From the NCBI RefSeq assembly GCF_014205135.1, contig NZ_JACHMY010000001.1, positions 4,774,001-4,838,000 on the forward strand: a stretch of 64,000 bases of DNA, written 5' to 3'. Below the pieces are notes generated by a model. The model was not told where the DNA came from. It was given only the letters and a program-made list of their open reading frames with translations, and did no database searches. The DNA is from Kribbella italica. GTDB lineage: Bacteria > Actinomycetota > Actinomycetes > Propionibacteriales > Kribbellaceae. This document shows positions 40,117 to 49,100 of this stretch, piece after piece; positions within the stretch are counted from its first letter, which is position 1, and each line of letters opens with the position of its first letter. A program made the position numbers and the translations under genes.

Positions 40117-43100
40117 CTAACCGGCCTCGTCGGTATTCGCACCGTACAACGACCGGATTGCCGCCTGTAGGGATCTGCCCACCGGCTGACCTACCTCAAC
40201 CAGCCACTCGGAATAGTCGTCGAGATACTCGAGCTGGTTAGCGATCGCGCCCCGCAGATCTGCATCAGTGAGAGCTGCGCGACTGAGCTCGACCTGCCAC
40301 TGAGGTGAGACACGCTCCAAGAGATCAGCTCCGAATGCCAGGCCGGCCGCCCGCACGTTCAGGCTTCCAAGGCGAGTGTCGACTAGGATGTCGGCGGCTC
40401 CGCGCCAGTTCTGCCGGTACTCCTCCTGCCTGCTTCCTCGACCGAGACCGACACTAGCTGCGACCCAGCCATGTACGTCGGGATCGTCGATGGAGATGAC
40501 CGCGCGTTGAAGGGATGCCGAAGCACGCTCAAGATCAAAAGAAGGCAACGCGGAGGCGACCCTCACCAGCCATCCCAGACTCATCCAGTGCGTTTCAGAG
40601 TCCACGATGAACTCCCGATCGGCTGCCCGCTCGATCACGCCGACAATTGAGGCACTGTGCCGATCCGCTAGCGCCAAATCCAGCTCAGACAGTGCACGCA
40701 GGAGGTGGGCTGCATCGCGGACAGCGAGACCAGCGATGGCATCGTCTGAAATCGCCTCCGCCAACTCGATCGCATATCCGCGAGGCCCCCAGATCTCCAG
40801 CGCACCGAGCAGCATCGGGCAGGCTTTCAAGTCAGAGGCAAAGCCCCAGGAGATCCGGCGTGCCACGCCTTCGACGTCAATCTGCTGAGCCCACAACCTG
40901 GCGATCTTGGCTCCCTGCGGTCCCCACGATGCGAACCCTCTGAGAAGACTCTGCACAGCCATCGGCGACCTGAAGTAGCGGGCTCGGCTACCCCAGGCAT
41001 AGAAGAGCCCCGTCAGCACTTCATCCGGCACCTCGAACGCTGAGCGGGCAGTCATTCGCATCAGCATCCCGAGCTGAACAGGAGAATCGATGTCCCGCAA
41101 CGCACGTGCGCGCTGACTCCACTTGCTGCCGGGCTTCGACAGCGCCACGCCGATCGATTCGGCGAACGGCGCATCAATGCGGTTGATAGCGTGGATCAAC
41201 TCGATAGCCAAGGTCGGATTGACGAACTCGCGCTGTACCAGCCGCACGATCCCATCGGTGGAGTAGACAACATCTTGTGCATGCTTCTGTTTGAGAATCT
41301 TCGCGATCCGCATCGGCGAGGGCGTGCTGGCATCGGCCGACGTTCCGGCCGGACTTGAAACTTTGGCACGCCGCTTCACCACTCCGCTGAAACGGCCACC
41401 CAGGTAGAGCCAATTGAGTTCACGCACGCATTCCAGAGCGAAGACCGGGGCGAGAGCACGAAGCAGGTGCAGAGCTTCCGCAAGTTGCGCTGGACTGGCG
41501 AGTTGCTTCAGTCTGGCGGCCCACACCCTCGCCTCGTCATGGACACCGGCCAGGATGCCCTCCCTCCGGAACTCCATCCCAGCGTCCTGCAGCGTGTAAC
41601 ATAGTGCCTGAACCGCTCTCAGAGCGAGCAGGACGTTGCCAATTCTCAGAACCTTGAGTGCCGATTCCAACCAGACGTCGTCGAGGAATCTGTCGGCAAA
41701 TTCGTCCGACTTCGTGAGCCGCAGCGCGCGGGCAAGTCGATGGAATGAGGTGCGCGCCTCGATCGACTGAGAGTTCGTCATCCTGGACAACAACAGATTC
41801 TGGTCGATTCTGGCCGACAGAATGTCCAGGAACCGCTTGGCAATGTCTCCATCTTCGTGACCGGCGAGCAGGAGCGCTAGTCGAGGGGCATGATCCTTGT
41901 CGTTGTCTCGGAACTCGTACAGGAAAACTTCGGCACAACGATCGAGGAGACCATCGATGATCTCCTGCGGCGCGTGGGCGCCGATGAGTGACGTCATCAA
42001 CGAGAGAACGACGCTTCCCCGCACCTCTTGCCGCAGAGATTCATTGATGAACGGCGTCAATTCGCGCACCATCATCGTCGACATGCTCTCACCAGCGGGT
42101 CCCCAGATGTTGTCGACTGCCGCGAGAGCCGAGAGAACATGACCGGCTCCCTTGAGGTCCGCCATTTCCAGTACCGATGCCGACAAAGAATCGAGTACCG
42201 CCTGATCGAGTGTTATGCGGTCATTCGCGTAGAGAACAGTCATAGCCGATGAACCATTGATTCTCAGCAGATTCCAGATCAGGCGTGCGGACAGCCAGGG
42301 GGTGGCAGGCTGCTGCGGCAGCTTGCACCACACGTGCGATCTCACCCAAGCCGGGACCCCGGAGTATTTCAGCACCCCTCGAGCAGTCCAACCGTCGATC
42401 TCGCCCAGCAGATGCAACCCTTGATTGAAGCTGTAGACCGTAGTAGATGGAAGCGATGCCCGCACCAATTCGCCAAGGCGACGGTGTTCCGGGGTCGGGT
42501 GCTCACCAGTTTCCGTCCTGTCGACAAGGCGCCGCAGTGCGATGTGCGCAAGGACTAGGCCGGCATTCCCCGTCGGCACGGTCTTCAGCATTCGTCTGAT
42601 CCCGGCGGACCTCTTAAACCGGTCGAGAAGAAGCGACCGCCGCTCGGCCCCGTATTTGAGCGCTGCTTCCACGAGCTGGACACACGCCTTATAGTGCTCG
42701 ACTGAGCGTGGGTCCGCCGTCTCCACGGCAGCTACGACCAGGCTCTCGAGTTGCTTGGCTGTGGATTCTTCGAACAGGCGGCCGAGCTCCAGAATGAACG
42801 GCACCGCCTCCGAGGGTGGCCGAGTCACAATTAGCGGACGCACGCTGTCCGCGACACCCGCTAGGACCTCCAGGTAGAGCAGTTGCAGGTCGTTGTCGAT
42901 CGCGTGGTCTCGGTGCGCACGGATCGCCCGCAGACAGGTGGCGGACTCGCGCAGCGACTGGTGCCCCCAGCCGAGGATCGCAAGGTTCTTGAGCAATGCA
43001 TCAAGAAGCTGATTCCGGTCCTCGTGACTGAAATGTGTGCCGCCGGCCAGCAGCGCATGCGCTGTCAGCATCGCGGGGGCATCGGCGGTAATGTGCTTGG

Positions 43101-45297
43101 TCAGGGTATCCGTCAGCCGCAGAAGCAGCCGTCGGTGCAGGCGTGGAGCAGTAGCATCCGCAGCCATTAATGTCGCGGTCATCAGCTCCAGGGCCGGTTG
43201 GTTGTACGTCCGCAGGAACGGTTCGAAGAACACGATCAAGGCCTGGTACTGAGCCTCGGCCATCCGCCGCCATCCTTCGTCGGAGTACGGATTGGCCGAA
43301 GGGGGAGATGCGGACGCTAGTAGAGCTCGGCACACGGATGTCTGCCGGAGGTGCCAGCGCCCAGAGGTGTCCATTTGTGCGCCCAGCTTCTGCATGGTCA
43401 GCTGACCGGTCTTGGCCAGGAGCTCGGCCGGTACACCGACGCGGACGAGACTGCACGCGGCGAGGGCAACGAGTTCGGATCGCTCCGGCTCGGCAAGGTC
43501 GGCGCAGATCCGCCGGCCGTAGGCTCGCCGGATACCCTCCGCCGGGGTGATGAACTCGGTCGCCGTCTGTCCACCACCAGGGCTTGAGCTGCTTGCTGAT
43601 GTCGCCGTCTTCGCGGCGGCCGCGTGGTTCTCTACGAGATCCGGCGAGCGTTCGAGCAGGAGATGAGCCAGAAACCAGATGTCTCCCCCTGCTGCCCGGC
43701 GGGCCAGCGCGAGTTGCTCGGTGGACAGATCCAGATTATTCGCGACCGCGAAGTCCTCGGTGAAGGTCTTGATCTGTTCGACCTTGACCAGGCTCGGAAC
43801 GGTGGCCACCTCGTCGGTGGCCCACCGCGTGCCGCCCGCGTACAAGCAGACGGCCACGATCACCACGCCAGTCTCCACCGCCACACCAGGCAGAACACCA
43901 TCGAGGTCCGACGCCGCTGAGTGCGGCAGCAGGTCCTCGAGAACAACCAAGGCATTCGAGGTCATGGGCACTTCAGTGGCAGCGTGGGCAAGCCTCACCA
44001 GGTGAGTGAGTTCAGCAGCGTTCGGAAGCAAGCCGTTGCTCAGCTGGAGCTCGATGATCGGCCGTTGCTTCGCTTCCGAGTCCGCCACGAACTTCAGCAA
44101 AGCCTGGCGAGTGGAGACTGTGCGCGCCGACGATCGAGGACCACCCACCACGATGACCGGCGCACCTGCCCGAAGCTTCCGCAAGATCGTTCTCGCGGTC
44201 GATGTTGGGACGATGTCGTGCGGATGGTGCGCAACGATGGGCGTCACCGGGTTCTCGACGAGAGAAGCGCTGTGCTCCAACTGCCGCAATCGCTTCTCCG
44301 CCGTCCGGGTGACGACCGACGACCAGATCTCCGGCCAGATCTCCGAGCATGCCGTCGTGACTGCGCCGACCGCACCTCGCTGATACAGGGTCAGCCCGTA
44401 CTGCTCGACCGCCTTGGACTTCACCGCCTTCTCGCCGCTGTTCAAGCTGTCAATGATCTCTCCGGCCGCGGAGACCGCACCTGACAGCAAGACCTCCGAT
44501 GCGGGCAACTCCAAGAGTTTTTGCATGATCGCGCCGGCAACTGCCGCACCGGCCGACTTGTCGTGCACCTCCAAGTTCGGCGGGAACCCGTGGAGCTCAG
44601 CGAGCTCCAGCGTGTGCCATCGTTCGAGGATCTCCGGCGCCACCCCCATCTCACCCGCGGCAAGCAGCCCAGCTCGCAGCCCCGCGGCAACGCCCTCGCA
44701 GAACTGACCAGTTAGCCGGAGTCCTGATTTGATGGTGCTGCCGCCCGCGTTGCCTGCGGCGTACGCCACGATCTCGAGAACTATTCCGCGATTCGACTTC
44801 ACGTGGATTGCAGGAAACGCGAACTCGAGGCGTTGCGGATCATCTGTCAAGCGGATGTCTGAGACAGCTGCCGTGCCGAGTGGCGCGGTTGCCGTCGCCA
44901 GCCCCCCGACCAACTCGTTCAGCAGGTAGCCAGCCGGACATTCGTCGAGATGCTCTCCAATTCTTTGCCACGGACCGTCCGCAAGCCGGATGCGGGACTG
45001 CAGAAGAGACAGTCCACCACGGCCAGATGGCGGTTCGACTCCAGCTCCTTCCAGCGCCGGACGCAGCCACTCGGGGATGAATCCGACACCAGCAGGATCG
45101 TTCCGTATCAGCGCCTGGTATGCGTCCCACACCGCGTACACGGCATGCCGGATCCTTTCTCCGGACTCCTGTGCCTCCAGGTCGTCCCCCAGGTTCACGG
45201 CTCGCACAGCAGAGTCGAGGTCGATCAACTCGGCCTGTACCTGCAATGCAAGCCGGCGAGTGTTCGAAGATCCGTCAGTGCTCGTCATCGACGTCAT
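40117..45297 (-). CDS. Giant Lon-like protease / degenerate P-loop NTPase protein
   Basis: About 1,726 residues from ATG 45297 (TTG 45306 and ATG 45288 are possible). Residues about 160-305 have the Lon (S16) protease pattern: GLRLTGQFCEGVAAGLRAG, then DKSAGAAVAGAIMQKLLELP (catalytic Ser near 248) and LSGAVSAAGEIIDSLNSGEK with VKSKAVEQYG (catalytic Lys near 293). Residues about 375-460 hold a degenerate P-loop, VIVVGGPRSSARTVST (Arg for Lys), and a Walker B ALVVLEDLLP. The remaining about 1,250 residues are helical, of repeat-scaffold type, without further motif. Looks like a sensor-protease; terminal gene of a four-gene operon. Confidence 0.8.
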   Translation of the reverse strand: MTSMTSTDGSSNTRRLALQVQAELIDLDSAVRAVNLGDDLEAQESGERIRHAVYAVWDAYQALIRNDPAGVGFIPEWLRPALEGAGVEPPSGRGGLSLLQSRIRLADGPWQRIGEHLDECPAGYLLNELVGGLATATAPLGTAAVSDIRLTDDPQRLEFAFPAIHVKSNRGIVLEIVAYAAGNAGGSTIKSGLRLTGQFCEGVAAGLRAGLLAAGEMGVAPEILERWHTLELAELHGFPPNLEVHDKSAGAAVAGAIMQKLLELPASEVLLSGAVSAAGEIIDSLNSGEKAVKSKAVEQYGLTLYQRGAVGAVTTACSEIWPEIWSSVVTRTAEKRLRQLEHSASLVENPVTPIVAHHPHDIVPTSTARTILRKLRAGAPVIVVGGPRSSARTVSTRQALLKFVADSEAKQRPIIELQLSNGLLPNAAELTHLVRLAHAATEVPMTSNALVVLEDLLPHSAASDLDGVLPGVAVETGVVIVAVCLYAGGTRWATDEVATVPSLVKVEQIKTFTEDFAVANNLDLSTEQLALARRAAGGDIWFLAHLLLERSPDLVENHAAAAKTATSASSSSPGGGQTATEFITPAEGIRRAYGRRICADLAEPERSELVALAACSLVRVGVPAELLAKTGQLTMQKLGAQMDTSGRWHLRQTSVCRALLASASPPSANPYSDEGWRRMAEAQYQALIVFFEPFLRTYNQPALELMTATLMAADATAPRLHRRLLLRLTDTLTKHITADAPAMLTAHALLAGGTHFSHEDRNQLLDALLKNLAILGWGHQSLRESATCLRAIRAHRDHAIDNDLQLLYLEVLAGVADSVRPLIVTRPPSEAVPFILELGRLFEESTAKQLESLVVAAVETADPRSVEHYKACVQLVEAALKYGAERRSLLLDRFKRSAGIRRMLKTVPTGNAGLVLAHIALRRLVDRTETGEHPTPEHRRLGELVRASLPSTTVYSFNQGLHLLGEIDGWTARGVLKYSGVPAWVRSHVWCKLPQQPATPWLSARLIWNLLRINGSSAMTVLYANDRITLDQAVLDSLSASVLEMADLKGAGHVLSALAAVDNIWGPAGESMSTMMVRELTPFINESLRQEVRGSVVLSLMTSLIGAHAPQEIIDGLLDRCAEVFLYEFRDNDKDHAPRLALLLAGHEDGDIAKRFLDILSARIDQNLLLSRMTNSQSIEARTSFHRLARALRLTKSDEFADRFLDDVWLESALKVLRIGNVLLALRAVQALCYTLQDAGMEFRREGILAGVHDEARVWAARLKQLASPAQLAEALHLLRALAPVFALECVRELNWLYLGGRFSGVVKRRAKVSSPAGTSADASTPSPMRIAKILKQKHAQDVVYSTDGIVRLVQREFVNPTLAIELIHAINRIDAPFAESIGVALSKPGSKWSQRARALRDIDSPVQLGMLMRMTARSAFEVPDEVLTGLFYAWGSRARYFRSPMAVQSLLRGFASWGPQGAKIARLWAQQIDVEGVARRISWGFASDLKACPMLLGALEIWGPRGYAIELAEAISDDAIAGLAVRDAAHLLRALSELDLALADRHSASIVGVIERAADREFIVDSETHWMSLGWLVRVASALPSFDLERASASLQRAVISIDDPDVHGWVAASVGLGRGSRQEEYRQNWRGAADILVDTRLGSLNVRAAGLAFGADLLERVSPQWQVELSRAALTDADLRGAIANQLEYLDDYSEWLVEVGQPVGRSLQAAIRSLYGANTDEAG

Positions 45298-46054
45298 CCG
45301 GATCAACCAGACCGATGTGGTCGCGTAGTACTCTGGACGGCGGCAGATCTTCGGGATTCGGGATTAGCACAGGCTGGCCACCATGAGGCAGCTCATCCAT
45401 AGTGTTGACAGTCACTGCCGTCAGGGGCCCTGCGGTCTGCCACAGGATCACGTTAGATCCCACCTTGGCTGCCATCACCTGCGCTCCGGGCTCGTTACTT
45501 CCCTGATCACCCTCCGGCGCAAGGTGATAGGTCGCCCGTCGTTGTCCATCTTGCTCAGCAACGATCCCCGTCGAAGCTACTGCTCTCTCCAGGTCGTCGT
45601 CCGCTACCACTCTCCCCACCCGGCGCACCCCCCGATGACGGAGGGAGACCACCACTCGATCGGCCTCGCCGGGCGCTCTGGCCAGTAGCCTCACGACGGC
45701 CTCGCCCAAGGTCGTCAGACCGCCGAGTTGTCCTGGTGTGACAATCTCCAGTGCCTCCAGGACGAGACGGGAGCCAGGGCCGATCGCCTGAAGAGCGAGT
45801 TCCTGAGCCGAGGGCGTCAGATATGCGAGTCCACCGACCATGTCGATCAGGGTGTTCGGCAGAGACTCCGCAACTCGCTGCGCCTCCGTCTTATCGATTT
45901 CATCGACCGTTCCCGGTGGATCGACATAGTCATCCGATTCGTCGCTGCCAGGGCACATCAGCTTCTCCAACCAACTAGTACCTCGAAGTCCTCCGGTGGG
46001 ACCCCCAATGACAAGTACGCAGGGACCTCCCTCCTTGGCCACCGAGTTGGTCAC
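45275..46054 (-). CDS. Unknown protein of the four-gene operon (259 residues)
   Basis: GTG 46054 overlaps the sigma factor stop (GTGA), and its own end overlaps the giant gene start by about 23 bases. It begins PCVLVIGGPTGGLRGTSWLE, glycine-rich but without a P-loop Lys. Helices follow (LPNTLIDMVGGLAYLTPSAQE), then a strand-rich part (ADRVVVSLRHRGVRRVGRVV) and an acidic end. I do not recognise the family. The tight link to the giant protein suggests that they form a complex. Confidence 0.7.
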   Translation of the reverse strand: MTNSVAKEGGPCVLVIGGPTGGLRGTSWLEKLMCPGSDESDDYVDPPGTVDEIDKTEAQRVAESLPNTLIDMVGGLAYLTPSAQELALQAIGPGSRLVLEALEIVTPGQLGGLTTLGEAVVRLLARAPGEADRVVVSLRHRGVRRVGRVVADDDLERAVASTGIVAEQDGQRRATYHLAPEGDQGSNEPGAQVMAAKVGSNVILWQTAGPLTAVTVNTMDELPHGGQPVLIPNPEDLPPSRVLRDHIGLVDPDDVDDEH

Positions 46055-46677
46055 CGATTCTCGAACTGCAGATAACCCCTGAATCTCGCCAGCGCCTTCG
46101 CCACCGTCGACTTGCTGACTCCAACAACCAAGGCAACATCGCGACTGGCCGGGCCTTCGCTCGCATCATGCGCAAGGTTCAGCCAAGCATGAACGACCTC
46201 GATGACGGTCTGGTCGTTGAGCTCATAGGCGCGCTTGAGCGCCTTCCGAACCTGGTCGGCCGACACCAGGCGGTCGATCAGTCCCACTGCGTGGTCAACG
46301 TCCGCAGAATCGCTGACGACGATCTCGGGAGAGCCCAACGGGATCGGCACCCCCCGTCGCACGTGGTCCCGAACAACATTCAAAGCGATCGTGACCAAAT
46401 AACCTGCCGGCGACTTGGCGGCATCCACCCGGCCAGACTTCACTACCCGCAGGAAGGCCGTCAGGGCTTCCTGCGCCGTGTCCTCGGGGTCGGGTAAGCC
46501 GTCTCCACCTCGCCAACTCAGAAGATTCGGCAAGGTGGACCGCACATGCCGCAACGCGCTCTCTAGGCGCACTTCTTCGTCGGCAGTGAGGATCCTGCTC
46601 TCCGCGCTGCCAAGAAGCAGCGTGATCTCCCTGCATTCGGAAGCAAACCGGCCGGCGTTTTCCTTGTTGTCCGTCAT
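46051..46677 (-). CDS. ECF-type sigma factor of the four-gene operon
   Basis: 208 residues from ATG 46677 with GGAGGGA and an ATGA overlap with the upstream gene. Region 2: GLPDPEDTAQEALTAFLRVV and SPAGYLVTIALNVVRDHVRRG; region 4: HDASEGPASRDVALVVGVSKSTVAKALARFRGYL. Sequence in region 4 is clear but the link region is longer than usual ECFs. Unlike typical anti-sigma pairs, the preceding gene codes for a membrane protein. Confidence 0.82.
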   Translation of the reverse strand: MTDNKENAGRFASECREITLLLGSAESRILTADEEVRLESALRHVRSTLPNLLSWRGGDGLPDPEDTAQEALTAFLRVVKSGRVDAAKSPAGYLVTIALNVVRDHVRRGVPIPLGSPEIVVSDSADVDHAVGLIDRLVSADQVRKALKRAYELNDQTVIEVVHAWLNLAHDASEGPASRDVALVVGVSKSTVAKALARFRGYLQFENR

Positions 46678-47405
46678 CGTCCCTCCTTCGACTTGCTGAC
46701 CGGCGGACGGTTCCAACGCCGTGCGCATAGTTCTTCCCGGAGGAGCTCAGCAGTGCTGAACACGGCTTTGTTGTGCTGGCTCTCAGTAGCCAACGGATCA
46801 CCCACTTCGTCCATCAGCGCATTGAGTTGGACCAGCACCCGGGCGGATCGCTCACGCTGCTTGGCGAGCGCGGCTTGCGATTCCTGGCGAAGCGCACCCG
46901 CGATCTCCTCCGCCAACTTCAGGAGTTCGGACGGGTCTCCGTCCTTCGAGACCCGGCATCTAGTCAAGTCCTCGTCGATCTTCCGGCGAGTGAGGGCGTC
47001 GAACCGCTCGATTGCTCGCTTGTGCATCCATGTCAGCACAGAGTTCGCCTTCACCTGGTCCGGCGTCTGGCCTCTCGCAGATCGTCCGGGCGCTAGCCCC
47101 GGCGGAGTAACGCGGAGCGCCCCGGTCGCAGCGCAGCCTCCGACGAAACCCTGAAAAATCTGTTGCCCCACTGAATCCGCAGGCCGGAGGAACATTGCAG
47201 CGACCATACCCGTACCGAGCGGAATCACTGCGTAGAGCGCACGACGCCACCAGTAGCTGAACCGCCCTAACCACCGACGCCAAAATGCCGCCTGGTCGGA
47301 ATCCAGGGAGAACTCGCTCAAAATCCACGCACTGATGGCCGATACCCCGATCGTGAGCACCCCACGCGCCTTCCTTGCCGAGTTACCTGCTGCCATATCC
47401 CCCAT
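46674..47405 (-). CDS. Membrane protein of the four-gene operon, possible anti-sigma or sensor
   Basis: 243 residues from ATG 47405 (ATG 47396 also possible). Membrane segments near residues 14-30 (GVLTIGVSAISAWILSEF) and 50-67 (ALYAVIPLGTGMVAAMFL), perhaps a third weak one (GFVGGCAATGAL); then a cytoplasmic, charged, coiled-coil-like C-terminal half (FDALTRRKIDEDLTRCR, LKLAEEIAGALRQESQAALAKQ). Without a known family; the link to a sigma factor gene suggests an anti-sigma function. First gene of the operon. Confidence 0.7.
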   Translation of the reverse strand: MGDMAAGNSARKARGVLTIGVSAISAWILSEFSLDSDQAAFWRRWLGRFSYWWRRALYAVIPLGTGMVAAMFLRPADSVGQQIFQGFVGGCAATGALRVTPPGLAPGRSARGQTPDQVKANSVLTWMHKRAIERFDALTRRKIDEDLTRCRVSKDGDPSELLKLAEEIAGALRQESQAALAKQRERSARVLVQLNALMDEVGDPLATESQHNKAVFSTAELLREELCARRWNRPPVSKSKEGR

Positions 47406-47694
47406 TTGGGCAGCGATCCGCAGCAACGCCGAACACGCGGATACCCCAGACCGCACCACATCGGTCCATCAGAAAGCACCTGGCCCGAAGTGGCAAGTAC
47501 GAACCACCAAGCAATATCTCCGATCTCGATGGTCAAACGCTTGGATGATTTTGCACTTACGAAGCACTAACCCATCCACTGTGCTCAACCAATTGCCCAG
47601 CAGTCCTCATATCGACCGTAATGCCGAAACGTTACAGCGGCCGGAGAACCAGATCAATCGACCTAGAGTTATGACTCGGAAACTATCGCTCCGA
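47406..47694. other. Upstream region of the four-gene operon
   Basis: About 290 bases, clearly more AT-rich than the surrounding DNA, without a frame I can support. It must hold the leftward promoter. TTGACC on the minus strand near 47532 followed by TATTGC is a possible but poor promoter (short spacer). It ends in the ACTAGG target duplication of the IS481 element. Confidence 0.4.
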
Positions 47695-47786
47695 ACTAGG
47701 TGTGATGTCCAGGGAGGTTGGTCAGTCGGGTGATGGGTGGCTGGCCTCCGATGGCGGTGTGGGGTCGGTGGACTCTCCTATGTCTG

Positions 47787-48815
47787 TCAAGAGGGGCGGG
47801 GTTGGGTGCTGGCTGCGTTGAGGTGGCGGTAGATCTGTCTGGCGAGGTATCGCTTCAGGCAGCGGCGGATCTCTTTGGTGGTGCGTCCTTCGGAGCGGCG
47901 TCGTTCGACGTAGTCGCGGGTGGTGGGGTCGTGGATCATGCGGGTGATTGTCGCCATGTGCAGGGCGCGGTTCAGGCGCCGGTCTCCGCCTCTGTTCAGG
48001 CGGTGACGGATCGTGTTTCCCGACGATGCGGGAATCGGGTTTACTCCGGCCAGGCAGGCGAAGGCGGCCTCTGAGCGGATCCGGCCGTGGTGGGACCAGG
48101 CAGCCAGACAGACCACTGCGGTGACCGGTCCGATCCCGATCTTGTCTAGTAAGCCGGCCGCGGAGGTGGAGCGCACCAAGGTGTCCATCGTCTTGTGGTT
48201 GGCCGACAACTCCTCGTCGAGTGCGACGACCCGCTTTGCTAGGCGCACCGCCTCGGCTCGAGCGGTCATGGCCGCTAACGGCTCGTCTCGGGTTCGCCAT
48301 CGGGATATCTCGACGATCTGCTGGTTGCTCAACGGGCGACGAGCCTCGACTCCGAGGTCGACGGCACGGACGAGCGCGATCAGTGCGTTGACGGTGGCGG
48401 TGCGTTCACCGGTCATGTGGTCTCTGGCCGCCACCAGGACCCGCAGTGCGGCACGTTCACCATCGCCAGTCCGTGGGCGCCGCAGCTGGTCCGCTTCCAA
48501 CGGCAAGGTGGCCTCGGCGATCCGGCGGGCGTCCAGAGGGTCGGACTTACCGACTCCGCGGTGGCCGCGAGCGTTCATCCGGGGCGCTTCGAGGATCTGA
48601 TAGCCGACCTCGGTCACGGCGTGGGCGAGCTGGGCACCGTATGTCGCGGTGCATTCGATCACCCACAGGGCAGCGAGGTCGCCGTCGGTGCGCCGGGCAG
48701 CCCAAGCGATCGCACGGGCCATGCCCGCCTTGGTCGTGGGAAAGCCGGCAGAGTCGATCTGCTGCCCGGTGGCGGCCAGGATGGCCAGGACGTGGTTGCG
48801 TGCGTGCGCGTCCAC
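47787..48815 (-). CDS. IS110-family transposase (DEDD), N-terminus frameshifted
   Basis: 342 residues from GTG 48815: VDAHARNHVLAILAATG holds the first catalytic Asp of the RuvC-like domain; ALWVIECTATYGAQLA and KSDPLDARRIAE follow; the C-terminal Transposase_20 part has IGPVTAVVCLAAW and SASSGNTIRHRLNRGGDRRLN-type sequence with the conserved Ser. Just before it, twelve codons in another frame (48855-48820) read VTIVAHSHPFVT, the usual IS110 beginning; one extra base in CCCGGGG breaks the frame. Possibly inactive. Confidence 0.88.
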   Translation of the reverse strand: MDAHARNHVLAILAATGQQIDSAGFPTTKAGMARAIAWAARRTDGDLAALWVIECTATYGAQLAHAVTEVGYQILEAPRMNARGHRGVGKSDPLDARRIAEATLPLEADQLRRPRTGDGERAALRVLVAARDHMTGERTATVNALIALVRAVDLGVEARRPLSNQQIVEISRWRTRDEPLAAMTARAEAVRLAKRVVALDEELSANHKTMDTLVRSTSAAGLLDKIGIGPVTAVVCLAAWSHHGRIRSEAAFACLAGVNPIPASSGNTIRHRLNRGGDRRLNRALHMATITRMIHDPTTRDYVERRRSEGRTTKEIRRCLKRYLARQIYRHLNAASTQPRPS

Positions 48816-48929
48816 CCCGGGTGACGAACGGATGGCTGTGCGCGACGATGGTCACAGCGGTCGGAATCCTTCCTGATCCAGAACATGGTCTGGCCGCATG
48901 CGGCCGTCGCCAGCCTGGGGAATTCACAT

Positions 48930-49100
48930 CGGGGCAGCACTGTGATGGGCCACAACCTCGCGGTTGGGCAATCTCCTGATCAAGGCACCGAGGTGGGGGC
49001 CCGGGAAGGCACCGGCCGCTTCGCCTCCGGACGGACAAGTCCACCGAAAAGCACCCAGGCGGGGCTAGTGATTGTATGAGTCACGCCCCGAGCCGGAACG
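48930..49100 (-). ncRNA. Candidate IS110 bridge RNA
   Basis: In the 5' noncoding part, read leftward: TACAATCACT (49067-49076) equals the left target at the insertion site (49154-49163); TCGGTGG (49041-49047) is complementary to the right target CCACCGA (47765-47771); AGGAGATT (48970-48977) nearly equals the right end AGGAGAGT; TCACAG (48940-48945) is complementary to the left end CTGTGA. Order target loop then donor loop fits IS621-type bridge RNA; short hairpins lie between the members of each pair. Confidence 0.65.

Noticed and set aside
40607..43550. Short rightward frames opposite the giant gene
   Set aside because: All are frame shadows without ribosome sites or plausible composition.
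45275..46054. P-loop NTPase in the 259-residue protein (GGPTGGLRGTS)
   Set aside because: The Lys of Walker A is missing and no Walker B follows; left as unknown.
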